Shown here: piece by piece, positions 32,424 to 40,754 of the stretch | Layout: every line of letters begins with the position of its first letter | Numbering within the stretch: the stretch's first letter is position 1 | Source: Paenibacillus glacialis | Lineage (GTDB): Bacteria > Bacillota > Bacilli > Paenibacillales > Paenibacillaceae | Direction of reading: 5' to 3' | Length of the DNA stretch: 64,000 bases | NCBI RefSeq assembly: GCF_001637205.1 | Contig: NZ_LVJH01000010.1 | Coordinates: 1-64,000, forward strand | The notes under the pieces: generated by a model | Told to the model about the DNA's origin: nothing | Databases searched by the model: none | What the model saw: the letters and a program-made list of their open reading frames with translations, nothing else | Made by a program: the position numbers and the translations under genes

Positions 32424-33674
32424 TTAAAATTTGAAAATCTGAATTGTTTTCTGAAGTTGGAAGACAGCTTTATTCATAATCTCTGCCTCTTCAGCTACAG
32501 TTTGGATTGTGGACATCTGATCGTTCATGGATGCAGATACTTGTTGCGTACCAGCTGCAGATTGTTCAGTAATAGCTGAGATATTCTGAATTGAGGAAGA
32601 AATCTTACGGGCACTTTCCAACATGTTGTCGCTTTCATTGGAGAAGGCTGCGATTTGTTCGGAAATGTACTGAACGCTTTGTATAATTTGGGTAAATATT
32701 TGTTCAGCCTCATGGATCATTTCATTCTGCTGACTTACGATTTCTTCGTTGATAAGAATATTCCCGATGGCTAGCTGTATATCGTCTTCTATATTTCGTA
32801 CTAAACCAAAAACCCCCTGCGTGGAAGTTGCTGACTCTTCAGCTAATTTACGCACTTCTTGAGCTACAACGGCAAATCCTCTACCATGTTCTCCAGCACG
32901 TGCTGCTTCAATGGAAGCGTTGAGGGATAGTAGATTTGTCTGTTCTGCTAAATCAGAAATAGACTTTGTAATTCTAGAAATACGCTTTGCGCTCCTGGAT
33001 AGGGCATCAATGGAATTGGAAACCTGTTGAGTGGCGTGAATATTTTTTTTCATGCCTTCAGATTGTTTTGCGACGGATTCACGACCGCTTTCCACGAGTT
33101 GTAGGGTATGTATAGAACGTTCATTCATAGCTTTAGTTGAAAGAGTATAATTACTTACCTTTTCTTCAATATCCTGAATGGACTCTGTCATACCTGCAAT
33201 ATCTTGAGAAATTTCATTGGCTCCGACAGCTAGTTCATGCGAAGAATGAGCAACTTGTGTCATGACTAGTTTTAGTTCTTGATTCTTGTCTGTAATACCT
33301 CGGCTTGTTCCCATGACTTGTTTCGTAATGCCAGAGGCATCAGTTAGTATCGTAGTGAGTTTATCAATCATACTATTGAAGGACTGATTCAATGCGGTCA
33401 TGGAACCTGTTTCACTGGCCCGTTCCGTAAAATCACCTTGGGCAATACGGGAAGTAACGATAGATATCTCATCAAAAGATGATGACAGCGCTTTCTCGAT
33501 AAAGCGTGAAAGAGGGTATGTAAGAGCTAGGAGTAACACAATTAATATAATTCCAACAAAAATCTTTCCTATAACAATAAAGGTAACAAAGACAGGAAGA
33601 GAGAAAAGAGCAGCAACAAGGTAACATCCAGCGATAACTTTTTGGTGAAGTGGAAGTTTAAATAGCCAAGACAT
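32424..33674 (-). CDS. methyl-accepting chemotaxis protein without a ligand domain
   Basis: 416 residues. Two membrane segments within the first 55 residues are separated by only a few residues, so there is no extracellular sensor domain. A HAMP-like region follows ([19 protein letters not shown]), then a long methyl-accepting signalling helix pair with the hairpin tip [21 protein letters not shown]. It probably senses an intracellular or membrane state. ATG 33674 has AGGAGG nine bases upstream and is preferred over ATG 33683. Confidence 0.9.
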   Translation of the reverse strand: MSWLFKLPLHQKVIAGCYLVAALFSLPVFVTFIVIGKIFVGIILIVLLLALTYPLSRFIEKALSSSFDEISIVTSRIAQGDFTERASETGSMTALNQSFNSMIDKLTTILTDASGITKQVMGTSRGITDKNQELKLVMTQVAHSSHELAVGANEISQDIAGMTESIQDIEEKVSNYTLSTKAMNERSIHTLQLVESGRESVAKQSEGMKKNIHATQQVSNSIDALSRSAKRISRITKSISDLAEQTNLLSLNASIEAARAGEHGRGFAVVAQEVRKLAEESATSTQGVFGLVRNIEDDIQLAIGNILINEEIVSQQNEMIHEAEQIFTQIIQSVQYISEQIAAFSNESDNMLESARKISSSIQNISAITEQSAAGTQQVSASMNDQMSTIQTVAEEAEIMNKAVFQLQKTIQIFKF

Positions 33675-33888
33675 AGTAAGCATCCTCCTAATTCCTAATT
33701 CATGTAACTTCTTGTCTATATATTATCATTATATAGGAGAAAGAGTCTACATCATAGGTCTTAATAATTATTGCCTCAGGGATATAAGACCTATATTTGA
33801 TTCCCTACATTTAATGAAAGAAGGCAAATGTGAGCATTCTCTTAAGTATCAGTATCACATTGGCATCAATAAAGGAATGAAAATAGAA

Positions 33889-33927
33889 AATAGACCGTAT
33901 GGAGAATACCCCATGCGGTCTATTTAT
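33889..33927 (-). terminator. terminator after the PrsA-like gene
   Basis: AATAGACCGTATGG and CCATGCGGTCTATT form a 14-pair stem with one mismatch; T-rich on the minus strand. Confidence 0.85.
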
Positions 33928-33935
33928 TGGAATAT

Positions 33936-35090
33936 TTATTTTACTGGTGTTTCTACTGCTTCTGTTGCAGGTACCTCTTCTTTTTCCAATGTGTTCTTGA
34001 TGTCGGCCTTTTCTTTGATCGTAGTCAACCAAGTTGAAGATAAAGTTGTAATTTGTTGACTTGTTAACAGCTCTTTAATCTCTGTTGATTTCTCTTCCAA
34101 AGTTGCTTTGTGTGCATCTTTGTGATCAGTTGCTTTAATGATATGGAATCCGCCACTTGATTGGACAACGCCACTTAGTTGGCCTTTATCTAGAGCGAAG
34201 GCTGCATTTTCAAAATTCTCGTCACCAACTGCACCCCGAGCGAAGAAATCCATATCTCCACCCTTCTCTTTGGATCTTGTATCCAAAGATTTAGCAGTGG
34301 CAAGGGTAGCGAAATCGGCTCCACCTTTAAGTTCCTTCAAGATACTTTCCGCTTCTGCTTTAGTAGCAACTAGAATGTGCGAAGCTCGTACCTGTTCTGC
34401 TGTATCAAATGCACCGACATTTTCTTCGAAATATTTCTTGATATCAGCATCAGTTACCTTCACTTGTGGTTCTACCAATTTACGGATTTTTACCTGAACA
34501 CTCATTTCTTTCTTGAGGTCTTCCAATGTCATGCCAGCTTGAGTAAGGGCTTGATTGAATGCTTCTTCAGTTCCAAGACTCTTCTTAAGAGATTCTAATT
34601 CCTTAGTCTGATCTGCATCAGTAACGGTGATATTCGCTTTTTTGACTTCTTGCTCAATAAGTTCCTCAGTAATAAGGTTTTCTAGTGTTTGAGCACCACC
34701 AATCGTAACCAATTGGTCATACAGTTTGTCCTTAGTAATATCTACGCCATTTACGGTAGCTACGGCTTTATTACTTCCACCGCTAAAAGGCGGTTTAATA
34801 AGGACGATAACAAGTGCGACAGCAAGTACAAGTGAAAGCCCCATCCATATCTTACTGTTCCCACTTGATGTTGGAGTAGGAGCAGAAGCATTGTCTGATA
34901 GATTCTGTGCATCTAGCGATGGAGGAATAATCGTATCCTCTTTCAAGTCAAGTGGCTCTGAAGTTGGAATGTTCGTCGATTCGCTTAACTCAACTACACT
35001 TTCATTATTCGTGTTATTGTCTAAGTTCGATTCTTCTGGTTTTACTTCGGATGATTCATTTCCTGGATTTCCTAATTCTTTGTCAGTCAT
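33936..35090 (-). CDS. PrsA-like parvulin foldase, membrane-anchored
   Basis: 384 residues. An acidic, low-complexity cytoplasmic N-terminus (about 80 residues) precedes one membrane segment (about residues 83-101), then a SurA/PrsA N-terminal helical region and a parvulin-type peptidyl-prolyl isomerase domain (VRASHILVATKAEAE near residue 236 to GGFHIIKATDHKDA near 323). It would help fold exported proteins outside the membrane. Classical PrsA is a lipoprotein; this one is anchored by a helix with a long cytoplasmic tail. Confidence 0.87.
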   Translation of the reverse strand: MTDKELGNPGNESSEVKPEESNLDNNTNNESVVELSESTNIPTSEPLDLKEDTIIPPSLDAQNLSDNASAPTPTSSGNSKIWMGLSLVLAVALVIVLIKPPFSGGSNKAVATVNGVDITKDKLYDQLVTIGGAQTLENLITEELIEQEVKKANITVTDADQTKELESLKKSLGTEEAFNQALTQAGMTLEDLKKEMSVQVKIRKLVEPQVKVTDADIKKYFEENVGAFDTAEQVRASHILVATKAEAESILKELKGGADFATLATAKSLDTRSKEKGGDMDFFARGAVGDENFENAAFALDKGQLSGVVQSSGGFHIIKATDHKDAHKATLEEKSTEIKELLTSQQITTLSSTWLTTIKEKADIKNTLEKEEVPATEAVETPVK

Positions 35091-35489
35091 TTACTTCAAA
35101 TCCCCCTTTAATATATGCGCGCTTACTAGATAGATTGCACTAAAGTTTGCGCTCACAAGTTCAATCATTTCTAAGAGAATCATGAATATGGGGGTTCGTC
35201 TTTAGTTCAATCTATATAGATACCAGTGTATCAGAAGTTACGAATTCAATCCTTAAGAGTTTATAAAAATGTTTTGTATATTTTTAAGGGGATTTTAATT
35301 TTTGATGGAATGAGATAAGCTAAATTCCCAAATTGGTTATTGTATCGTGCGTCAAATATATTTTCAGGTATGATCACACTTTTCAACAGTATGAGTCTAA
35401 TGATACAATAGACCATAGTGAATTGAAGTGAAGAAGACGTTACCTATATTTTAAAAAATACCTTGAACACTAGGAGCATAACCATACTG
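35091..35489 (+). other. divergent intergenic region
   Basis: About 400 bases between the divergent PrsA-like and AI-2E family genes. It must hold both promoters, but I see no clear operator, riboswitch or short gene; no reliable -35/-10 pair stands out. Confidence 0.4.
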
Positions 35490-36533
35490 ATGACATCCTT
35501 TAAAGAATCTCTCCAAAGCCCGCCAGTTAGAAGGATAGTGGTTCTAACAACGCTGGTCTTAGCGCTTTACTTATTTAGAAGTATGATGAACCTTTTATTA
35601 ATCACGTTTATCATTACTTATCTGGTTAATCGACTTCATTCTTTTCTCACCCAACAAGTTAGTAGTCGTTTTAAAATTAATGGTATAGCAATGATTGTTA
35701 TTCTTTATGCTCTAGTTCTAACCGTTTTAACAGTAGGTACATATAATTATGCTCCTAAGGTCATAACGCAGCTTAATGATCTTGTAGCACAAGTGGTTTC
35801 TTTTTATAGTAAATCCTTTGAGCCAACGGATAATAAAGTGATGAATTATTTAATGGAGTCTCTCCGTAAGATTGATGTTGCGAGTTATGTGGATCAAGGC
35901 TGGAGTATTATTATGAAGACAGTCTCTAATATAGGCGCTTGGAGCTTTAACATTGGAATTGCTCTTATTATGAGTTTGTTTTTCATGCTAGAGAAGGAGA
36001 AAGTTACGCAGTTCAGTGCTAAATTTAAGGATAGCAAATTTTCTTATTTCTATGATGAGTTAGCTTACTTTGGTAAGAAGTTCGTATTCTCATTCGGTAA
36101 AGTGATTGAAGTTCAATTCCTGATTTCCATCATCAATTGCATTATTTCAACACTATTTCTCTGGATTATGGGATTCCCTAACTTGTTCGCTCTAGCAATT
36201 ATGATCTTTCTGTTAGGGTTAGTCCCTGTTGTAGGTGTCTTTGTCTCATTAGTCCCTTTGTGTGCTATTGCCTTTAAAATGGGTGGAATCATCAAAGTAG
36301 TGTATGTGCTTGCGATGGTTGCGGCATTGCATGCTTTTGAAGCCTACTTTATGAATCCTAAATTTATGTCCTCCAAAACGCACTTGCCTATCTTTTATAC
36401 GTTTACCGTTCTAATCGTGTTTGAACACTTTTTAGGCGTATGGGGACTTATTCTTGGAGTGCCAATCTTCATGTTTGTTCTGGATTTACTTGAAGTACCC
36501 GTGCTGGCTCCTGACAAGAAGAAATTATCATAA
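35490..36533 (+). CDS. AI-2E family transporter (PF01594)
   Basis: 347 residues, about seven to eight membrane segments, with a long polar stretch between (about residues 85-170). The family motif MGFPNLFALAIMIFLLGLVPVVG is near residue 228, and LPIFYTFTVLIVFEHFLGVWGLI near the end. The family includes TqsA autoinducer-2 exporters and Na+/H+ antiporters, so the substrate is uncertain. The ATG at 35490 has TAGGAG 13 bases upstream; TTG 35463 has none. Confidence 0.85.
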   Translation: MTSFKESLQSPPVRRIVVLTTLVLALYLFRSMMNLLLITFIITYLVNRLHSFLTQQVSSRFKINGIAMIVILYALVLTVLTVGTYNYAPKVITQLNDLVAQVVSFYSKSFEPTDNKVMNYLMESLRKIDVASYVDQGWSIIMKTVSNIGAWSFNIGIALIMSLFFMLEKEKVTQFSAKFKDSKFSYFYDELAYFGKKFVFSFGKVIEVQFLISIINCIISTLFLWIMGFPNLFALAIMIFLLGLVPVVGVFVSLVPLCAIAFKMGGIIKVVYVLAMVAALHAFEAYFMNPKFMSSKTHLPIFYTFTVLIVFEHFLGVWGLILGVPIFMFVLDLLEVPVLAPDKKKLS

Positions 36534-36550
36534 TTTCAAAGGAAACAACA

Positions 36551-36578
36551 AAAATCCTAACTACAAAGTTAGGATTTT
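36551..36578. terminator. terminator
   Basis: AAAATCCTAACT and AGTTAGGATTTT form a perfect 12-pair stem around a four-base loop, directly after the AI-2E family gene. Confidence 0.85.
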
Positions 36579-36656
36579 AAAGTTTTAGCGCCTATTCAAA
36601 TTGTGTTTGAGACGGAATGCAAACTATTTAAAACTTGGTTTGATAAATCTATCAGA

Positions 36657-37106
36657 TTAAAGGTGTGAAAAAGTGCCGGGCATTCGTTCATGGTGATTGC
36701 CAGGTTTATGGTTCAGAACGTTCTTCAGCTTGTCAGGTAATTTTTTCTTGATTAGTGCACCTTGTTCTTTACTTATCTTACCCGATTTAATGGCTTCGTC
36801 TATCTTCTTGAACTCAATGTCACTTAATTTTTGGAGGAACGTTTCTTCGCTCCAGCCCTTTTGTGTTTGTGCGATTTGAACAAGGGTCTTTCCCTTTTGC
36901 CATTCTTTTAATAAATCCTGACGTTCCATGCCAAGTAATTGAGCTGCATCTCTTGTGATTCCACCGTGTTGATGATGTCGGTGTTGTCTATTATGATGGG
37001 AGGGTTCCATAGAAGGAACAGCCGGATCTGCATAAACGATTTGTGTTCCGCTCACGATAAGACCAACGATCACCGATGATAATGCTAGTTGAGTAATGGT
37101 TCTCAT
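36657..37106 (-). CDS. secreted His-rich hypothetical protein
   Basis: 149 residues with a signal peptide ending near IVYADPA (about residue 27). A His-rich patch (HHNRQHRHHQHGG, about residues 37-49) follows and may bind metal. The remainder is a helical region (GITRDAAQLLGMERQDLLKE then KTLVQIAQTQKGWSEETF) like the DUF2680-type repeats of small secreted Bacillota proteins. Function unknown. Overlaps no neighbour once the next gene's start is taken at 37258. Confidence 0.7.
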   Translation of the reverse strand: MRTITQLALSSVIVGLIVSGTQIVYADPAVPSMEPSHHNRQHRHHQHGGITRDAAQLLGMERQDLLKEWQKGKTLVQIAQTQKGWSEETFLQKLSDIEFKKIDEAIKSGKISKEQGALIKKKLPDKLKNVLNHKPGNHHERMPGTFSHL

Positions 37107-37257
37107 GTTTCATTTCACCTCATTCATACTTTTGTTTTCCAGAATTAGTATGAGCAATCTTTTAGATTTCATGCATAATAGCACAACAAACGCTATTGAA
37201 ACATTTTTCCGTGAATCGGGTAATACATTTATAACTTATTGTGAAGGAGAGTTAGCT

Positions 37258-38346
37258 ATGACTTTTGGAGCGCGTATGCTAAAAACAGGGATTGCGGTAA
37301 CCCTTGCGCTATATCTTAGTTCTTGGCTTAATCTAGCCCCTTCCGTGATTGCTGCTGTGGCTGCTATATTCGCTATGCAACCTTCGATTTATCGTTCGTG
37401 GCGTTATTTTTTGGATCAAATCCAGACCAATACGTTGGGCGCAGTTATTGCGATGCTTGCGGGTTATTTTTTCTCGAGTGAGCCGATTGCGGTTGGACTT
37501 GTTTGTATTCTAGTCATAATGATCTGTCTGAAACTTAATATGGGGGACACGATTGGGTTGACGTTAGTTACTGTAATTTCCGTTATGGAAGCCTCAGGAC
37601 AGTGGGATTTCGCTTTGAATCGATTCTCACTTAGTATTATTGGGATCGTTTCGGCCTTTTTAATAAATATATTAGTCATTCCACCGAAACCAAAGCAGCA
37701 ATTGTATGGACAGATTCATGGTATCTTTGATCAAATGTCATTATTGCTCAGGACATCAATTACAGATGAAATGAAAGAAAATATATTTAGAGATGAAAAG
37801 AACAAATTGGAAGGTGACATAAGAGCCCTCTCTGATAAGTATGTATTGTTTGAAGAAGAACACAAGAAAATGAAACGGAACTCATTCAATGAAAGCAGGC
37901 ATTTAGTTGTGTATAAGCAAATGCTTCATGCATTGGAAAAGGGCCGAGAAGTACTGGAAACGATCGAAGATCATTACTTCCAATCGGAACGAATATCGAA
38001 TACGGACCAAGATTTCATCGTAGAAATTGAAATGTTAACGAAATTTCATGAACATATTCTACTTAAATTCGATCATAAGCTGAAGCCCAATACGACAGAA
38101 GCTTTATTGATGGAAGAAAGTAGTGATGAATTTATCAAAGGAACCCTTAAGTGTTATATCGAACAAGAGGGCAAAGCATCATACCGACTAGCAATTGTAG
38201 CTGCATCGATGTATGACTATGGGCTTCAATTAAATAGGCTTAATCGGCTAGTAGATAACAATCACAGATATGATGAGGATAAAGATGAGGCTAAATCGAA
38301 TTCGGTAAGATGGTGGAAAAAGTTAAACAAGCTATGGAAAAGATAG
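37258..38346 (+). CDS. aromatic acid exporter (ArAE/FUSC family) protein
   Basis: 362 residues. The N-terminal half has the FUSC-type membrane domain with about five segments, opening MTFGARMLKTGIAVTLALYL and AAIFAMQPSIYRSW; the C-terminal half is a soluble helical domain typical of the YgaE/YqjA-like ArAE_1 group. Putative efflux protein; substrate unknown. ATG 37258 has GAAGGAGAG ten bases upstream; the frame extends back to 37096 but into the divergent gene's promoter. Confidence 0.82.
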   Translation: MTFGARMLKTGIAVTLALYLSSWLNLAPSVIAAVAAIFAMQPSIYRSWRYFLDQIQTNTLGAVIAMLAGYFFSSEPIAVGLVCILVIMICLKLNMGDTIGLTLVTVISVMEASGQWDFALNRFSLSIIGIVSAFLINILVIPPKPKQQLYGQIHGIFDQMSLLLRTSITDEMKENIFRDEKNKLEGDIRALSDKYVLFEEEHKKMKRNSFNESRHLVVYKQMLHALEKGREVLETIEDHYFQSERISNTDQDFIVEIEMLTKFHEHILLKFDHKLKPNTTEALLMEESSDEFIKGTLKCYIEQEGKASYRLAIVAASMYDYGLQLNRLNRLVDNNHRYDEDKDEAKSNSVRWWKKLNKLWKR

Positions 38347-38353
38347 AAATATG

Positions 38354-38384
38354 CTACCTTGATCGTTTAAGGTAGTCTTTTTTT
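38354..38384 (+). terminator. terminator after the ArAE gene
   Basis: CTACCTT and AAGGTAG with an eight-base loop, followed by TCTTTTTTTC. Confidence 0.85.
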
Positions 38385-38697
38385 CAAATATAAGAAAGGA
38401 TGAGTTTCATGATACTCTACTTCTTATATTTCTGAAGAGACGGACGCCCATCCATAAGGGACGGTGTAGCCGTGTCTTCTTGAAATGACGGATTGTCAGG
38501 CTAACTGGGGGAAATAATACTAATATAAGTTGGGCCTCCTAATGTAATAATATGTAACGCTAATCATGCCGTTTGAATTGATTTTCTTGATTTTATGAAA
38601 TATTAATTTACGTTATGGTGACATGCATTTATAATACATAACAAGCTTATAACAAATTTGATGTTTATTACATCATGAGATTTTAGGAGGGTTTAAT
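38385..38697 (+). other. structured leader region before adenine deaminase
   Basis: No gene. Two stem-loops can be drawn: AAATATAAG (38386-38394) with CTTATATTT (38423-38431), and GAAGAGACGG (38434-38443) with CCGTGTCTTC (38470-38479, one mismatch). Neither matches the purine riboswitch or another aptamer I know. A TAGGAGGG ribosome site lies just before the next gene. Confidence 0.45.
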
Positions 38698-40527
38698 ATG
38701 ACACAATTATTTCAATCGAACAGATCGACTTTAGCAGATTGTATGCCTGAGCTTGTAGCCACAGCTCGTGGGGATCTTAAGGCGACGCTAGCGGTGGTCA
38801 ATGTTAAACTAGTGAATGTTGTTTCTGGGGAAATACTACCTGGAATGTCGATAGCGATACAGGGTTCAAGAATAGCATATGTCGGTAAGGATATTAGTCA
38901 TGCCTTGGATGAGAACACTATTGTAATTGATGCAAAAGGCAAATACGCAGCTCCCGGTCTTTTAGACGGGCATTGTCATATTGAAAGTACCCAGCTTACC
39001 GTTACGGAGTTCGCAAAGGCAGTACTTCCGCTTGGTACAACTGGAGGTTTCTTCGATGCGCATGAAATATCCAATGTAATGGGTCTTAAAGGTCTGAGGT
39101 TTATGTTAGAAGAAGCAAGAACCACGCCTCTTGCAGCCTATATGCAGGTGGCTTCATGTGTTCCTTCAACTCATCCTGGACTCGAGACAACTGGAGCGTT
39201 CATTGGACCAGAAGAAGTAGCTGAAGCGCTAAGTTGGGGCCCAGATATGATTGGATTAGGAGAAGTGATGAACTTCCCTGGTGTTGTCTATGGTGACGAC
39301 AAGATGATTCGCGAAATTCAGGCGACACTTCGTGCGGGGAAATATGCTGATGGTCATTTCACATGGAAGTCGGATGACTGGCGGCTGCCGGTATACGCGG
39401 CTAGCGGAGTGAGTGGAGATCACGAATGTGTGACTAAGGAAGATGTTATTGAACGCATCCGACTTGGGATGTATGCCAAAATGCGCCAAGGATCTGCTTG
39501 GCATGATGTGGCAGAGACGATTAAAGCTCATACCGAAAGTGGCATAGATACAAGACGAATGATGCTAGTAACGGATGATCGAAGTTCTGAATCTCTACTG
39601 AGAGAAGGGCATATGAATTTTGTAGTGCGCCATGCCATTGCCCAAGGTGTTAAACCTGTGACGGCCTTCCAAATGGCAACCATTAATACGGCTGAACGGT
39701 TTGGAGTTGCCAGAGATATTGGATCTATCACTCCGGGTTCATGTGCAGATATTATATTACTTGATGGGAATTTAGCTGATGTTGATGTGGTGTTGACCAT
39801 TGCTTCAGGTCAGGTTGTTGCTGAGAATGGCGTCATGACGACGACATGGGAAGGGTATAATATTCCTAAGGAAGCTTTCGAGACCGTTCATATTGGTCGC
39901 CAATTGGTTGAATTGGATTTCCAAATAGTGGCTCCTATAGCCGACGGTGGTCTCATTGTTAAGGCGATTGAAGTCGTTGAGAATCACGTGGATACTCGTG
40001 AAAGGAAAGTCCGAGTTAAAGTAGAGAATCATCATGTGAATCTTGATTCAACGGACGATCTATGTAAAATGGGTGTATTTGAACGGCATGGATTAAATGG
40101 AGGACATGCACTTGGTATACTGAAGGGACTTGGTTTGAACATTCCAGCAGCAATCGCAATGACAGTAGCACATGATAGTCACAATTTGACGGTTATTGGA
40201 AATGATGATTTACTCATGGCTAAAGCAGGAAACCTCGCTGCAGATATGCAGGGTGGAGTAGTTATGGTGACGGAAGATGAGATCACGTCATTTCCACTTC
40301 CTATTGGCGGGTTGATGTCACCAGAACCGTTCGAGACGGTGGCACTTCAGTCAGAGGCCATAAGTCATGCATTAATACGGGCGGGTTGTACTCTTAATAA
40401 TGCGTTCATGACTTTATCATTACTTGCACTTGTCGTTATTCCGGAAATTCGTATGTCGGACAAAGGATTAGTACGGATCTCGGCGGACGGGATTGACATT
40501 GTTCCTTTATTTGATGCCGTTGTATGA
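38698..40527 (+). CDS. ade: adenine deaminase
   Basis: 609 residues, amidohydrolase superfamily, converting adenine to hypoxanthine and ammonia in purine salvage. GLLDGHCHIESTQL (about residues 93-106) gives the metal-binding His-x-His, DAHEISNV and later GDHECV follow, VTDDRSSESLL carries the catalytic Asp, and the C-terminal beta domain ends normally. Full family length. Good AGGAGG-type site before the ATG. Single-gene unit between a structured leader and a strong terminator. Confidence 0.92.
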   Translation: MTQLFQSNRSTLADCMPELVATARGDLKATLAVVNVKLVNVVSGEILPGMSIAIQGSRIAYVGKDISHALDENTIVIDAKGKYAAPGLLDGHCHIESTQLTVTEFAKAVLPLGTTGGFFDAHEISNVMGLKGLRFMLEEARTTPLAAYMQVASCVPSTHPGLETTGAFIGPEEVAEALSWGPDMIGLGEVMNFPGVVYGDDKMIREIQATLRAGKYADGHFTWKSDDWRLPVYAASGVSGDHECVTKEDVIERIRLGMYAKMRQGSAWHDVAETIKAHTESGIDTRRMMLVTDDRSSESLLREGHMNFVVRHAIAQGVKPVTAFQMATINTAERFGVARDIGSITPGSCADIILLDGNLADVDVVLTIASGQVVAENGVMTTTWEGYNIPKEAFETVHIGRQLVELDFQIVAPIADGGLIVKAIEVVENHVDTRERKVRVKVENHHVNLDSTDDLCKMGVFERHGLNGGHALGILKGLGLNIPAAIAMTVAHDSHNLTVIGNDDLLMAKAGNLAADMQGGVVMVTEDEITSFPLPIGGLMSPEPFETVALQSEAISHALIRAGCTLNNAFMTLSLLALVVIPEIRMSDKGLVRISADGIDIVPLFDAVV

Positions 40528-40563
40528 GCATGAATAGATAAGAATATAACATGGTTACACAAG

Positions 40564-40600
40564 AAACGGATATCATCTATTAAAAGATGATATCCGTTTG
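40564..40600 (+). terminator. terminator after ade
   Basis: AAACGGATATCATCT and AGATGATATCCGTTT form a perfect 15-pair stem; the T-run is short. Confidence 0.85.
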
Positions 40601-40754
40601 AAGGTTACATATGATGTTATTTGATTTCTATTTCGTAGATTGCTACAATAGATCGTATTATGTAATTGGAATAAAAGCATATAAATTCAAAATATTACTA
40701 TATTATAGCATGGTTCAATAATATTGTCAAACCAAGCAAGGGGATGAAACGATC

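Noticed and set aside
33712..34059. Open frame of 115 codons on the + strand
   Set aside because: It overlaps the terminator and the end of the PrsA-like gene on the other strand; composition is that of an antisense shadow.
38385..38697. Purine riboswitch before adenine deaminase
   Set aside because: The conserved loop sequences and the three-way junction of the purine aptamer are not present.
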